A stretch of 9,996 nt of DNA, taken from assembly GCA_024400275.1 (NCBI GenBank), contig JAKSMY010000058.1, positions 1 through 9,996 of the forward strand, in the 5' to 3' direction. The notes beneath the pieces are model-generated. The model was not told where the DNA came from. It saw only the letters and a program-made list of their open reading frames with translations, and made no database searches. The position numbers were made by a program, and so were the translations under genes. Positions 1 to 6,899 of the stretch are shown here, in pieces (position 1 is the first letter of the stretch; every line of letters starts with the position of its first letter). This DNA comes from Paludibacteraceae bacterium. GTDB lineage: Bacteria > Bacteroidota > Bacteroidia > Bacteroidales > Paludibacteraceae.

Positions 1-1027
1 TGGTGGCTACGGATGCAACCACTTTCAGCAAGATAATAGCAAATATATACACCAATAGCAGCCATGGATTATCAAATAGCGATGCCAAGGCAGAGTCGGT
101 CAATAGCATATCCGCTTGCCCGTTCAGTAGCGCGCTAATGGTAAGGTAACCTTCGCCATACAACGGCGGGAAAAGGTAGATAAGAATACCCAGCACACAT
201 CCGCCAATCACTATTTTGAGCCACAAAGACTGCACTTTGTGTTTGAATAGTTGTTCCAAGAATGTGGTGGCGCGGATGAAATATAGCGAGAATAGTCCGC
301 ATACGATACCCAATAGCAGATACCATGGGATACGTTCCAACACAAACGGCTCAATCGTTTCCAGTGCAAACATAGAGCCTGTTCCGGTCAGCAGGTAAGA
401 CAATGCCGTGGCAGTGACGGATGAGATTAGCAAAGGGGCTAAACTGGTCATTGTCAAGTCCATAAGCAGTACTTCCAAGGTGAAGACCAATCCGGCAATA
501 GGGGCTTTGAAGATGCCTCCGATGGCACCCGCTGCACCACAGCCAATCATCAGCATCAGTGTTTTTTGGTCCAACCGAAAGGCTTTGGCAAGGTTACTGC
601 CGATAGCGGCACCGGTCAGCACGATAGGTGCCTCTGCTCCGACCGAACCGCCAAAACCGATGGTGATGACGGAGGAAACCAGTGAAGACCAAGTGTTGTG
701 CAGTTTGATAATTGATTTGCGTTGCGAAATGGCATACAGCACTTTGGTGATGCCGTGCGAGATGTCGTCTTTGACAATGAAATGTACAAACAACGATGCC
801 AACGCGATACCCATCATTGGGAAGATGAGGTACCAAATATGGTTCTGGGCAGCCAAGTGGGTGTCCAATAGGTGTTCAATCCAGAAAATAAGTGTTTTGA
901 GAAGGAAGGCTGCTAAGGAACTGAGGCAACCCACCATAAGGCTGAGAATAAGAACAAGGTGCTTCTCCGATATATGCCGCTCGCGCCATTCAATAAAATC
1001 ATCGTATGTGAACCGAATCTTATTCAT
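1..1027 (-). CDS. ClC-family chloride channel/antiporter, 3' end beyond window
   Basis: Integral membrane protein of the voltage-gated chloride channel (ClC) family, moving chloride or a similar anion through the inner membrane. The frame stays open from the ATG at 1027 to the left edge, giving 342 codons. Several hydrophobic segments are visible. The selectivity-filter segment GGSVGAEAP (residues 126-134) keeps the gating glutamate (E132), and FKAPIAG (173-179) matches the family segment before the internal glutamate. Two key positions differ from E. coli ClcA: the filter serine 107 aligns with H91 (SHGI), and the proton glutamate 203 aligns with V186 (FTLEV), as in channel-type ClCs. The conserved tyrosine and any C-terminal regulatory domain would lie outside the window. 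The start overlaps the end of obgE by 8 nt (ATGAATAA), suggesting translational coupling. The family call is firm; channel versus antiporter and the ion carried are open. Confidence 0.92.
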   Translation of the reverse strand, partial: MNKIRFTYDDFIEWRERHISEKHLVLILSLMVGCLSSLAAFLLKTLIFWIEHLLDTHLAAQNHIWYLIFPMMGIALASLFVHFIVKDDISHGITKVLYAISQRKSIIKLHNTWSSLVSSVITIGFGGSVGAEAPIVLTGAAIGSNLAKAFRLDQKTLMLMIGCGAAGAIGGIFKAPIAGLVFTLEVLLMDLTMTSLAPLLISSVTATALSYLLTGTGSMFALETIEPFVLERIPWYLLLGIVCGLFSLYFIRATTFLEQLFKHKVQSLWLKIVIGGCVLGILIYLFPPLYGEGYLTISALLNGQADMLLTDSALASLFDNPWLLLVYIFAIILLKVVASVAT

Positions 1028-2201
1028 CCCAACCGATGCCGCGATATTTAGACAGGTCCCATTCTTCGTCCACTTCGTTCAGATAAATAGTCTCTGACGT
1101 CTCGTCCACGTCAGATTCGACCGTCGGTCGACCGTCGGTAAGTTCTCGTAATTCGATAGGAATTGGAGCGTGCGAAATCTCAATGACTTGGTTCTGCTCT
1201 TTTTGCAATTCTTCCCACAGTGCATCTTTGAGTTCTGTGACGCCGAGCCCGGAGAGCGAAGAGAGAAGAATAACTTTTATTCCCAGTTTGGTTTCCAACT
1301 TGGCGGTTTTGGTATTCAGTTTCTTCAGTCCGGCAGCATCTACAGTGTCACACTTGGAAATGGCTAAGATGCGGGCTTTGGATAGCAGTTCGGGGTTGTA
1401 TTTCTCCAACTCAGACAGCAGAATCTTATATTCTTTTTCAATATTGTCACTGGTGGCAGGCACCATAAACAGCAGTACGGCATTGCGCTCAATATGGCGT
1501 AAGAACCTCAGTCCAAGCCCTTTGCCTTCGCTGGCTCCCTCGATGATACCGGGTATGTCTGCCATACAGAATGACCGTTCATCTCGGTAGGACACAATAC
1601 CTAATTGGGGCGTGAGGGTGGTGAATGGATAGTCGGCTATCTCCGGTTTGGCTGCACTGACTACGCTGAGTAAGGTCGATTTGCCGGCATTGGGAAAGCC
1701 GACCAAACCGACATCCGCCAGCACTTTCAACTGCATAATGACATTGCGTTCCTGACAAGGTTCACCGGGTTGTGCGTAGCGAGGAGTCTGATTGGTGGCG
1801 GTACGGAAATGCCAGTTGCCTAATCCGCCTCGTCCGCCTTTCAGCAGCATGACGCGCTCACCATGTTCCTTCACTTCGCAGATGAAAGCACCCGTGTCAC
1901 CGTCATACACAACGGTGCCACAGGGAACTTGAATAATCTTATCTTCTCCGTCCTTACCAAAACTGCGGCTTTGTCCTCCGTGTCCGCCGTCGGTCGCCAT
2001 GATATGCTTTTGGTATTTCAGGTGGAGTAGAGTCCACAGGTTACGGTTGCCCTCCAAGTAAATGTGTCCGCCACGTCCACCGTCGCCACCATCCGGTCCT
2101 CCTTTGGGGACATATTTGGCACGATGCAGGTGCATACAACCGGCACCGCCCTTACCGGAACGGCAGTAGATTTTAACGTAGTCAATGAAGTTGGCAGCCA
2201 T
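1020..2201 (-). CDS. obgE: Obg-family GTPase (ribosome assembly)
   Basis: Essential-type GTPase that binds the large ribosomal subunit and acts in its late assembly and in stress signalling; cytoplasmic. The 393-residue product has the glycine-rich Obg fold at about residues 3-160 ([27 protein letters not shown]). The G domain follows: G1 GFPNAGKST (168-176), switch [10 protein letters not shown] (190-198), G3 DIPG (215-218), G4 SKCD (282-285) and G5 near SSLSG (314-318). G4 has serine where NKxD is usual. There is no OCT domain; after about residue 345 comes an acidic tail ending in KYRGIGWDE. The start ATG lies 8 nt downstream of the adk stop, so it is probably co-transcribed with adk. A perfect 11-bp tandem repeat sits in the tail-coding part (1117-1138). 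Confidence 0.97.
   Translation of the reverse strand: MAANFIDYVKIYCRSGKGGAGCMHLHRAKYVPKGGPDGGDGGRGGHIYLEGNRNLWTLLHLKYQKHIMATDGGHGGQSRSFGKDGEDKIIQVPCGTVVYDGDTGAFICEVKEHGERVMLLKGGRGGLGNWHFRTATNQTPRYAQPGEPCQERNVIMQLKVLADVGLVGFPNAGKSTLLSVVSAAKPEIADYPFTTLTPQLGIVSYRDERSFCMADIPGIIEGASEGKGLGLRFLRHIERNAVLLFMVPATSDNIEKEYKILLSELEKYNPELLSKARILAISKCDTVDAAGLKKLNTKTAKLETKLGIKVILLSSLSGLGVTELKDALWEELQKEQNQVIEISHAPIPIELRELTDGRPTVESDVDETSETIYLNEVDEEWDLSKYRGIGWDE
1117..1138. repeat. 11-bp perfect tandem duplication inside obgE
   Basis: The unit TCGACCGTCGG occurs twice in direct succession (1117-1127 and 1128-1138). It lies in the coding part for the junction of the G domain and the acidic C-terminal tail (around TDGRPTVES). 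Because 11 is not a multiple of three, the two copies are read in different frames. The sequence is also partly self-complementary around a central GTCGAC. Confidence 0.8.
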
Positions 2202-2209
2202 AATTAATC

Positions 2210-2785
2210 TTAGTATATCTTATCCAAAATACGGCAAATACGACCGAAAATCTCGCTAATGGTACCTAAGCCCTGTATGCGAACATATTTATCGTTCAAC
2301 TCATAATAGTCATCCACAGGACGTGTTTGGTCATGGTACACTTTCAAGCGTTCCTTGATGGTCTCCAAATTATCATCGGCACGACCACTGGTCTTTCCGC
2401 GTTCCAATAAGCGACGGATAATTTCGTCTTCAGGTACATTGATATCAATGAGAACAGCCGTTTTATCGCCCCGTTTCTTCATCAATAACTCTAATTGCAC
2501 TGCCTGGTTGAGGGTGCGAGGGAAACCATCAAAAATCAAACCTTTGGTGTCTTTGGGCAGGGAATTGATATGCTGCTCCAACAATTGCATGGTGACATCA
2601 TCCGGCACCAAATGACCTTGGGAGATATAACTTTTCAATATTTCTCCCAACTCACTGCCTGATGCCATTTCCTGACGCATCAAATTACCTGTTGAGAGAT
2701 GGGTAAGACCATATTTATTGACGATAAATTCAGATTGAGTCCCCTTTCCACAGCCCGGGGCACCGCAAAGAATAAGGTTTAACAT
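2210..2785 (-). CDS. adk: Adenylate kinase, short-LID form
   Basis: Catalyses ATP + AMP = 2 ADP in the cytoplasm, keeping adenine nucleotides balanced. The 191-residue protein has the P-loop GAPGCGKGT (8-16), the AMP-binding stretch LSTGNLMR (30-37), the signature DGFPRT (86-91) and an arginine-rich segment [11 protein letters not shown] (129-139). The LID is short and lacks the zinc-binding cysteine set of the long form, consistent with the roughly 190-residue length usual for short-LID kinases. The start [11 protein letters not shown] places the P-loop normally. It lies downstream of the HU terminator, and I see no TAnnTTTG promoter element in the 78 nt between them. Transcription may come from terminator readthrough or from a promoter I cannot recognise. 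It is followed 8 nt later by obgE. Confidence 0.97.
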   Translation of the reverse strand: MLNLILCGAPGCGKGTQSEFIVNKYGLTHLSTGNLMRQEMASGSELGEILKSYISQGHLVPDDVTMQLLEQHINSLPKDTKGLIFDGFPRTLNQAVQLELLMKKRGDKTAVLIDINVPEDEIIRRLLERGKTSGRADDNLETIKERLKVYHDQTRPVDDYYELNDKYVRIQGLGTISEIFGRICRILDKIY

Positions 2786-2807
2786 AGTATATTTATTTAG
2801 TGTTTTG

Positions 2808-2845
2808 ACAAAAAACGAGTTGCCCCGTTAATGAGCAACTCGTTT
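2808..2845 (-). terminator. Intrinsic terminator after the HU gene
   Basis: A perfect 11-bp stem, AAACGAGTTGC (2813-2823) paired with GCAACTCGTTT (2835-2845), encloses an 11-nt loop. Read on the minus strand, the stem runs directly into six T residues (2815-2810). It sits 18 nt after the HU stop codon and 22 nt before the adk start, so it probably separates abundant HU mRNA from the adk-obgE unit. Confidence 0.85.
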
Positions 2846-2863
2846 ATAAAGACAGATTGCTTC

Positions 2864-3127
2864 TTATAAAGCCATCTTGGAACCGGCTTTGAATTTAACC
2901 ACTTTCTTTGCAGGAATAGTGATCATCTCTTTGGTAGCGGGGTTGATGCCCTTATGAGCAGGACGATCAATAACAGCGAGAGTACCAAAACCAATCATTT
3001 GTACACTTTCACCTTTTTTCAGAGCTTCGAGAGCAGCCTCCATGGCAGCGTCGATAGCCTTTGCGGCTTGAGCCTTCGGCATTTCAGCCTTAGCTGCAAC
3101 AGCAGCTACGAGTTCAGCTTTATTCAT
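2864..3127 (-). CDS. hup: HU-family DNA-binding protein
   Basis: Small nucleoid protein that bends and compacts DNA as a dimer. The 87-residue product has the HU layout: an alanine-rich helical N-terminal dimerisation half (1-40), the turn GFGTL (46-50), and a basic DNA-binding arm RPAHKGINPATKEMITIPAK (about 55-74) with the intercalating proline of the NP motif at P63. It closes with the conserved VVKFKAGSKM. Nothing is fused to it and no catalytic domain is present. It is transcribed alone, with a good promoter at 3190-3219 and a terminator at 2808-2845, which fits strong independent expression. The leader would be about 55 nt and has no clear Shine-Dalgarno sequence. I cannot tell from one sequence whether it is an HU or a related paralogue, but the family is certain. 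Confidence 0.96.
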   Translation of the reverse strand: MNKAELVAAVAAKAEMPKAQAAKAIDAAMEAALEALKKGESVQMIGFGTLAVIDRPAHKGINPATKEMITIPAKKVVKFKAGSKMAL

Positions 3128-3189
3128 ACGTTGTAAATTTAATTAAGTTATTATTCAAGGCCGAGACCTTTTTGTTTCAATATCGGGTG

Positions 3190-3219
3190 CAAAGTTACTA
3201 CTTTTTTTGAAATTACCAA
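3190..3219 (-). promoter_or_regulatory. Bacteroidota-type promoter of the HU gene
   Basis: On the minus strand, TTG (3219-3217) is followed by a 19-nt spacer and then TAACTTTG (3197-3190). This matches the known Bacteroidota primary-sigma consensus TTTG-N19/20-TAnnTTTG. The predicted start of transcription is near 3183. The -7 box continues as CACCCG, the same extension seen at the lipoprotein promoter. Confidence 0.8.
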
Positions 3220-3270
3220 ATAGTTAGCAAAGAAAAAATGCAAAATGTATCATTTTTTTTGCATTTTATC

Positions 3271-3320
3271 TACTTTTGTGGGTAAAAGTATCGTTATTTG
3301 GCAAAATTTTTGTACCTTTG
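3271..3320 (+). promoter_or_regulatory. Two candidate -7 boxes upstream of the rhomboid gene
   Basis: TACTTTTG (3271-3278) and TACCTTTG (3313-3320) both fit TAnnTTTG on the plus strand. Neither has a convincing TTG at the right distance. The second continues as CACC, like the HU and lipoprotein promoters. Transcription from it would begin about 2 nt before the ATG at 3329, making a nearly leaderless mRNA; the first would give a leader of about 45 nt. Either use would exclude the in-frame upstream ATG at 3245. Confidence 0.5.
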
Positions 3321-3328
3321 CACCTGCA

Positions 3329-4009
3329 ATGAGAAACTTACCTGTAGTTACGAAGAATCTGCTGCTGATTAATTTGGCGGTGTTTGTGCTGGACGCTTTG
3401 CTGAAGCGTTACGGCATTTATTTGACCGGTTTATTGGGGTTGTGGTACCCTGCAACGATGCGTTTTCATTTTTGGCAGCCGTTGACATACATGTTTTTGC
3501 ATGCCGATTTTTCGCATATTTTCTGTAACATGTTTGCCGTGCTGATGTTTGCACCGGCATTGGAACAAGACTGGGGCTCCAAACGTTTTGCCATTTACTA
3601 TTTCATTTGTGGTTTAGGTGCTGCGGCGGTGCAACTGCTGGTTTGGCATCTGTTCCCGGCATCCGGCGGTATGGTGACTATCGGTGCTTCGGGAGCCGTA
3701 TTTGGCGTGTTATTGGCTTTTGGTTGGCTGTTCCCGGATGTGGAGATGTTCTTGCTGTTCATCCCTATACCCATACGCGCGCGCATATTCGTTATATTAT
3801 ATGCAGTAGTGGAGTTGTTCCTGGGATTTGCCGATTTGGACAACGTGGCACACTTTGCCCATTTGGGTGGTATGTTGTTTGGCGCCTTACTTATCCTGTG
3901 GTGGAACAAGGACCGCTGGCATCTGCCATGGCCCAAATTCCCCAAACGCAACAAAACGGAGCACAAGGGGCGTTTTAAAGATTATCATTATCAGGAGCCC
4001 ATCCGATAG
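3329..4009 (+). CDS. Rhomboid-family intramembrane serine protease
   Basis: Inner-membrane protease that would cut transmembrane segments of other proteins; its substrate cannot be read from the sequence. The 226-residue product has about six hydrophobic segments. The catalytic serine is in GASGAVFG (S121) and the catalytic histidine in AHFAHLGG (H178). The second transmembrane segment carries HADFSHIFCNMF, supplying the oxyanion-region H63 and N67 (HxxxN). After the last segment comes a basic cytoplasmic tail (about 192-226). I chose the ATG at 3329 because the rhomboid fold begins at once (MRNLPVVTKNLLLIN), and because an earlier in-frame ATG (3245) would put promoter boxes inside the gene. 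It diverges from HU. Its last 35 bp overlap the 3' end of the opposing EEP-family gene. All catalytic residues are present, so it should be active. Confidence 0.94.
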   Translation: MRNLPVVTKNLLLINLAVFVLDALLKRYGIYLTGLLGLWYPATMRFHFWQPLTYMFLHADFSHIFCNMFAVLMFAPALEQDWGSKRFAIYYFICGLGAAAVQLLVWHLFPASGGMVTIGASGAVFGVLLAFGWLFPDVEMFLLFIPIPIRARIFVILYAVVELFLGFADLDNVAHFAHLGGMLFGALLILWWNKDRWHLPWPKFPKRNKTEHKGRFKDYHYQEPIR

Positions 4010-4883
4010 TGCTTACCATCGGATAATGGTCGGAATAGTTGACTTTTATCACTTCTGACGAAACGGGAGTCAGTTTTTTGCTGCATAGAATATAGTCAAT
4101 ACGGATGCCGATATGGTATTTGGCAAAGGTATGCCCCGTTTTCCATTTGCTTGTTTCCAAGAAAGTGTCTCTCAGTCCCCATTTGATTTTTTGATACACA
4201 TACGACAAGGGTACGCTGTTGAAATCGCCTGCCACAATAACAGGGTGGGATGATTGCCGAATGGCTTGTTTGACGGCTTTGGCTTGCTCGTGACGGATTT
4301 GTCGTGCTGCACGCATTTTGGTCCACACATGTTGTGTGGCAGATTTAATCTCATTACCTGTCAGCGAATCAACGGCAAAATCGTGTTGCTCCAATCGATT
4401 AGACTCCAAGTGGTTATTGATTAACCGTAAGGTATCTTCTCCCACTACCACATCGCAGCGGCCGGATATGCTGCTGCGTGAATCGTAACGGATAGTTTCC
4501 TTGTTAATCAGGGGGTAACGCGAGAAAACGGCATTGCCAAATTGGCGACGGGAGTTAAATACCTTGAAATCAAAATAGGTGTAGGGGTATTTATGAAGGG
4601 CATCCTTCAATTCCAATAAAGTCAGATAATTGGCATCGTGATACACTTCCACCTCCTGCAGACATACGATATCGGCATCTTGTTCCTGCAAGAACCGAAT
4701 CACGCGATTCTGCTGCGGATGACGGAACTCGCCCATCCGGTGGGTGTTGTAGGTCATCACTTTTAGGGTCTGTAACCCACGTGTATCACGCTCCTTAAAT
4801 TGATGCGACAAAGTGTTCCATCCAATGAAAAACAACGCACCGAGGAGCAATAGTATGATGATTGTTTTGAATGCTTTTTTCAT
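3975..4883 (-). CDS. Membrane-anchored endonuclease/exonuclease/phosphatase (EEP) family protein
   Basis: Metal-dependent phosphodiesterase fold shared by DNase I, AP endonucleases and sphingomyelinases; the substrate is unknown. The 302-residue product starts with a basic stretch and one hydrophobic segment (about 7-22), so the catalytic domain is probably anchored facing the periplasm. EEP motifs appear in order: MTYNTHR (N46), DIVCLQEVE (E77), INNHLES (H158), VAGDFNSVP (D220, N222), RIDYILCS (D263) and SDHYPM (D285, H286). All expected metal and catalytic residues are present. I chose the ATG at 4883, giving MKKAFKTIIILLLLG; the earlier in-frame ATG at 4922 would lie inside the RluD-type gene. 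It begins 5 nt after that gene's stop and is the last gene of the PASTA-RluD-EEP unit. Its tail overlaps the rhomboid gene by 35 bp. A periplasmic location argues against chromosomal DNA repair. Confidence 0.9.
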   Translation of the reverse strand: MKKAFKTIIILLLLGALFFIGWNTLSHQFKERDTRGLQTLKVMTYNTHRMGEFRHPQQNRVIRFLQEQDADIVCLQEVEVYHDANYLTLLELKDALHKYPYTYFDFKVFNSRRQFGNAVFSRYPLINKETIRYDSRSSISGRCDVVVGEDTLRLINNHLESNRLEQHDFAVDSLTGNEIKSATQHVWTKMRAARQIRHEQAKAVKQAIRQSSHPVIVAGDFNSVPLSYVYQKIKWGLRDTFLETSKWKTGHTFAKYHIGIRIDYILCSKKLTPVSSEVIKVNYSDHYPMVSTIGWAPDNDNL

Positions 4884-4888
4884 ATTTT

Positions 4889-5929
4889 TTAGCACAAGGT
4901 GTTGGGCTCGTAGTGCCTCCATTTATCTATCAGTTGCTGTATGTCTTGTGGCCAATCGCTGTCAAAGAACATACGCTCGCCCGTTCGCGGGTGCGTAAAA
5001 CCTAAGGTCTTGGCATGCAGCACTTGCCGCGGACATAAGGCAAAGCAGTTTTCTATATACTGTCGATATTTTTGGGTGCGTAAACCTTTCAGAATCTCCA
5101 TCCCACCGTATTTATCATCGGCAAACAGCGGGTGTCCTATATGCCGCATGTGTACACGGATTTGATGGGTGCGCCCGGTTTCCAACCTGCATTCCACCAA
5201 GGTAACATACGGAAAACGCTCTATTACGCGCCAATGTGTGACGGCTTCTTTGGCATTGGGATTGTCCTCAATGTCCCACACCCGATATAGCGTGCGGTCT
5301 TTGGTATCGCGTCCTAACGCCCCGATGACGGTGCCTTCATCCTCTTGAAATGTGCCCCATACTAAGGCGTTATAAGTGCGCGTTGTGCTATGCTCAAAAA
5401 ACTGCAACCCTAATTTGGTCTTGGCTTCCGGCGTTTTGGCTATCAGTAGCAACCCGCTTGTGTCTTTGTCAATGCGGTGTACTAATCCGATGTTGGGGTC
5501 GTTGATGTCCAAAGGGTGCGCGGGGTCAGACTGTTGAAAATAGTAAGCCAGTGCATTGAGCAGTGTATGCTCGTAGTTGCCGTGACCGGGGTGTACCACC
5601 AACCCTGCCGGTTTGTTGATAACCAGCACGTCTTCATCTTCATATACAATGGTCAGTGGGATGTTTTCCGGCAGAATAGTGTAGTCGTGTGGCTCGTGGT
5701 CAAGCAGCACTTGTATGATGTCCAGCGGTTTTACTTTGTGATTGCTGGCTACGGGATGACCGTTCACCCATACATTACCGGCATCGGCAGCGTTTTGAAT
5801 ACGATTACGGGATGTACCCGCCATGTGTTCGCTCAGGTACTTATCTACGCGTACAGGGCTCTGCCCTTTATCTACTTCGCAACGCCAACGCTCAAAGACT
5901 TCTTCTATGATATCTTCTTCTTCAACCAT
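4889..5929 (-). CDS. rluD: RluA/RluD-family 23S rRNA pseudouridine synthase
   Basis: Converts chosen uridines in RNA, most likely in 23S rRNA, to pseudouridine; cytoplasmic. The 346-residue protein has an acidic N-terminal extension (1-20), an S4 RNA-binding domain (about 24-82, with RVDKYLSEH and VWVNG) and a RluA-type catalytic domain. The catalytic aspartate is D154 in HRIDKDTSG (151-159). Other signatures are INKPAGLVVHPGHG (104-117), the conserved R-T-Y (RTYNALVWG, 184-192) and TGRTHQIRVHM (251-261). Length and S4 domain fit RluD rather than RluA; exact target uridines cannot be read from sequence. It starts 3 nt after the PASTA gene stop and is followed 5 nt later by the EEP gene, so translation is probably coupled. 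Confidence 0.94.
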   Translation of the reverse strand: MVEEEDIIEEVFERWRCEVDKGQSPVRVDKYLSEHMAGTSRNRIQNAADAGNVWVNGHPVASNHKVKPLDIIQVLLDHEPHDYTILPENIPLTIVYEDEDVLVINKPAGLVVHPGHGNYEHTLLNALAYYFQQSDPAHPLDINDPNIGLVHRIDKDTSGLLLIAKTPEAKTKLGLQFFEHSTTRTYNALVWGTFQEDEGTVIGALGRDTKDRTLYRVWDIEDNPNAKEAVTHWRVIERFPYVTLVECRLETGRTHQIRVHMRHIGHPLFADDKYGGMEILKGLRTQKYRQYIENCFALCPRQVLHAKTLGFTHPRTGERMFFDSDWPQDIQQLIDKWRHYEPNTLC

Positions 5930-5932
5930 CGG

Positions 5933-6751
5933 TTAAAAAAAGTCCTCTTCACTGGTTTGCACATCGGCAGTGACGGTTTTTTCAATATCCGTGGACAGCC
6001 ATACTTCAATACCGCTACCTTCCAGGGCGTTGCTACCGCTGAGGGGTTTTTGACTGTAAATGATATACTGACTTTCAGTCTCTTCTGTGGGGTCTATGTC
6101 GTAGGTGTGACTACCTAAGCATAAACGCTCGTGCAGCAATAGACTGCGGGCTTCTTTCAGGCTCATACCTCGCAAATCGGGTACGATTACCATTTCGGTG
6201 CCCTGTCCTTGACCAATAACCAAATCAATGGTACTGCCTTCTTCTATTTTGACACCGCACTCCAATGACTCTTCACCGCGCATGATGGCTAATACCAAGT
6301 CGCGGTATTGTGACGGCTCGTATCGCACTTCGCCAATGACCAACCCTAATTGTCGTAAGGTATTCTCCGCCTGACGGAAACTGACATCGTGCAGTTCGGG
6401 CAGCATGACCTGCTTGCGCGTGGAGGCATTGATGACGGCATAGATGATACGCCCGGGTTTGGCATGCGTGTTGGCGGGAGGAGTCTGCTCCAAGATGGTT
6501 CCTAATGGTACTTGACGCGAGAAAGTGGAATCAACGATTTGTAATGTCAATTGTTCGTGTGCCAGTACGGTAACGGCTTCCTCGGTATATAACCCTGTCA
6601 ACTCGGGGACAACCACTTCTTTACCATGTTGCGTGTAATGACGCAAGAAAATAATCAGCACAATCAGTCCGACCACTACAATGGCGGCTGCGATGAGTAC
6701 ATTTTTAACAATAAAATGCACATTTGAAGTGTCATTTTCGCCTTTTTTCAT
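5933..6751 (-). CDS. Single-pass PASTA-domain envelope protein without kinase
   Basis: Anchored protein with about three PASTA domains, modules that in other bacteria bind peptidoglycan fragments or division proteins. The 272-residue product has a short cytoplasmic N-terminus, one transmembrane segment (about 17-36) and periplasmic PASTA repeats at about 45-110 (VVPELTGLYTEEAVTVL), 113-181 (VMLPELHDVSFRQAENTL) and 187-254 (VIVPDLRGMSLKEARSLL), then an acidic tail ending EEDFF. No Ser/Thr kinase or penicillin-binding domain is attached, unlike PknB- or PBP2x-type proteins. I chose the ATG at 6751 because the promoter at 6784-6814 lies within the longer open frame and the transmembrane helix then falls near the N-terminus. 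It heads the operon with the RluD-type enzyme and EEP protein. Its role is inferred to be in cell-wall sensing or organisation; no partner is shown. Confidence 0.88.
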   Translation of the reverse strand: MKKGENDTSNVHFIVKNVLIAAAIVVVGLIVLIIFLRHYTQHGKEVVVPELTGLYTEEAVTVLAHEQLTLQIVDSTFSRQVPLGTILEQTPPANTHAKPGRIIYAVINASTRKQVMLPELHDVSFRQAENTLRQLGLVIGEVRYEPSQYRDLVLAIMRGEESLECGVKIEEGSTIDLVIGQGQGTEMVIVPDLRGMSLKEARSLLLHERLCLGSHTYDIDPTEETESQYIIYSQKPLSGSNALEGSGIEVWLSTDIEKTVTADVQTSEEDFF

Positions 6752-6783
6752 AAAAAATAACATAAAAATGCAAAAATTTTCTG

Positions 6784-6814
6784 CAAAATTACGATTTTTT
6801 TTGCATATATCCAA
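6784..6814 (-). promoter_or_regulatory. Bacteroidota-type promoter of the PASTA-rluD-EEP operon
   Basis: On the minus strand, TTG (6814-6812), a 20-nt spacer and TAATTTTG (6791-6784) match the Bacteroidota consensus. Transcription is predicted to begin near 6777, leaving a leader of about 26 nt before the ATG at 6751. Its upstream half overlaps the divergent promoter at 6801-6831. Confidence 0.78.
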
Positions 6815-6831
6815 AAAACATTGTAATTTTG
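6801..6831 (+). promoter_or_regulatory. Bacteroidota-type promoter of the small lipoprotein gene
   Basis: On the plus strand, TTG (6801-6803), a 20-nt spacer and TAATTTTG (6824-6831) match the Bacteroidota consensus. The box continues as CACCCG, as at HU. The predicted start of transcription is near 6838, giving a leader of about 62 nt. Together with the minus-strand promoter it forms a 10-bp inverted repeat (6783-6792 and 6823-6832). Confidence 0.8.
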
Positions 6832-6837
6832 CACCCG

Positions 6838-6861
6838 AATTCGGTACGAGATACCGGAATT
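6838..6861 (+). promoter_or_regulatory. Possible 5'-leader hairpin of the lipoprotein mRNA
   Basis: AATTCGGTA (6838-6846) can pair with TACCG-AATT (6852-6861, one bulged G at 6857) around the loop CGAGA. It would begin almost at the predicted 5' end of the transcript. Such 5' stem-loops can protect mRNAs from decay; that role is only an inference here, and I recognise no riboswitch class. Confidence 0.35.
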
Positions 6862-6899
6862 GTACAAAAAAAATTAACATTTTAAAACTAGTTTTAGTT

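Noticed and set aside
408..1097. Long open frame on the plus strand opposite the ClC gene and the end of obgE
   Set aside because: It is antisense to two clearly conserved genes, its product shows no recognisable domain, and no promoter fits it.
3245..3328. N-terminal extension of the rhomboid protease from the ATG at 3245
   Set aside because: Both candidate promoter boxes lie within it, and the shorter start gives the expected rhomboid N-terminus.
3772..3788. 17-nt alternating purine-pyrimidine tract with (CG)4 in the rhomboid gene, a possible Z-DNA former
   Set aside because: It simply encodes Ile-Arg-Ala-Arg-Ile in a conserved loop, and a similar CG run occurs in the transglutaminase-like gene; no other sign of function.
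4001..4024. Inverted repeat ATCCGAT/ATCGGAT near the rhomboid and EEP stop codons
   Set aside because: The stem is only 7 bp with a 10-nt loop and no U-tract on either strand; not convincing as a terminator.
5516..6118. 200-codon plus-strand frame opposite rluD and the PASTA gene
   Set aside because: Antisense shadow of two conserved coding regions; no plausible domain or start signals.
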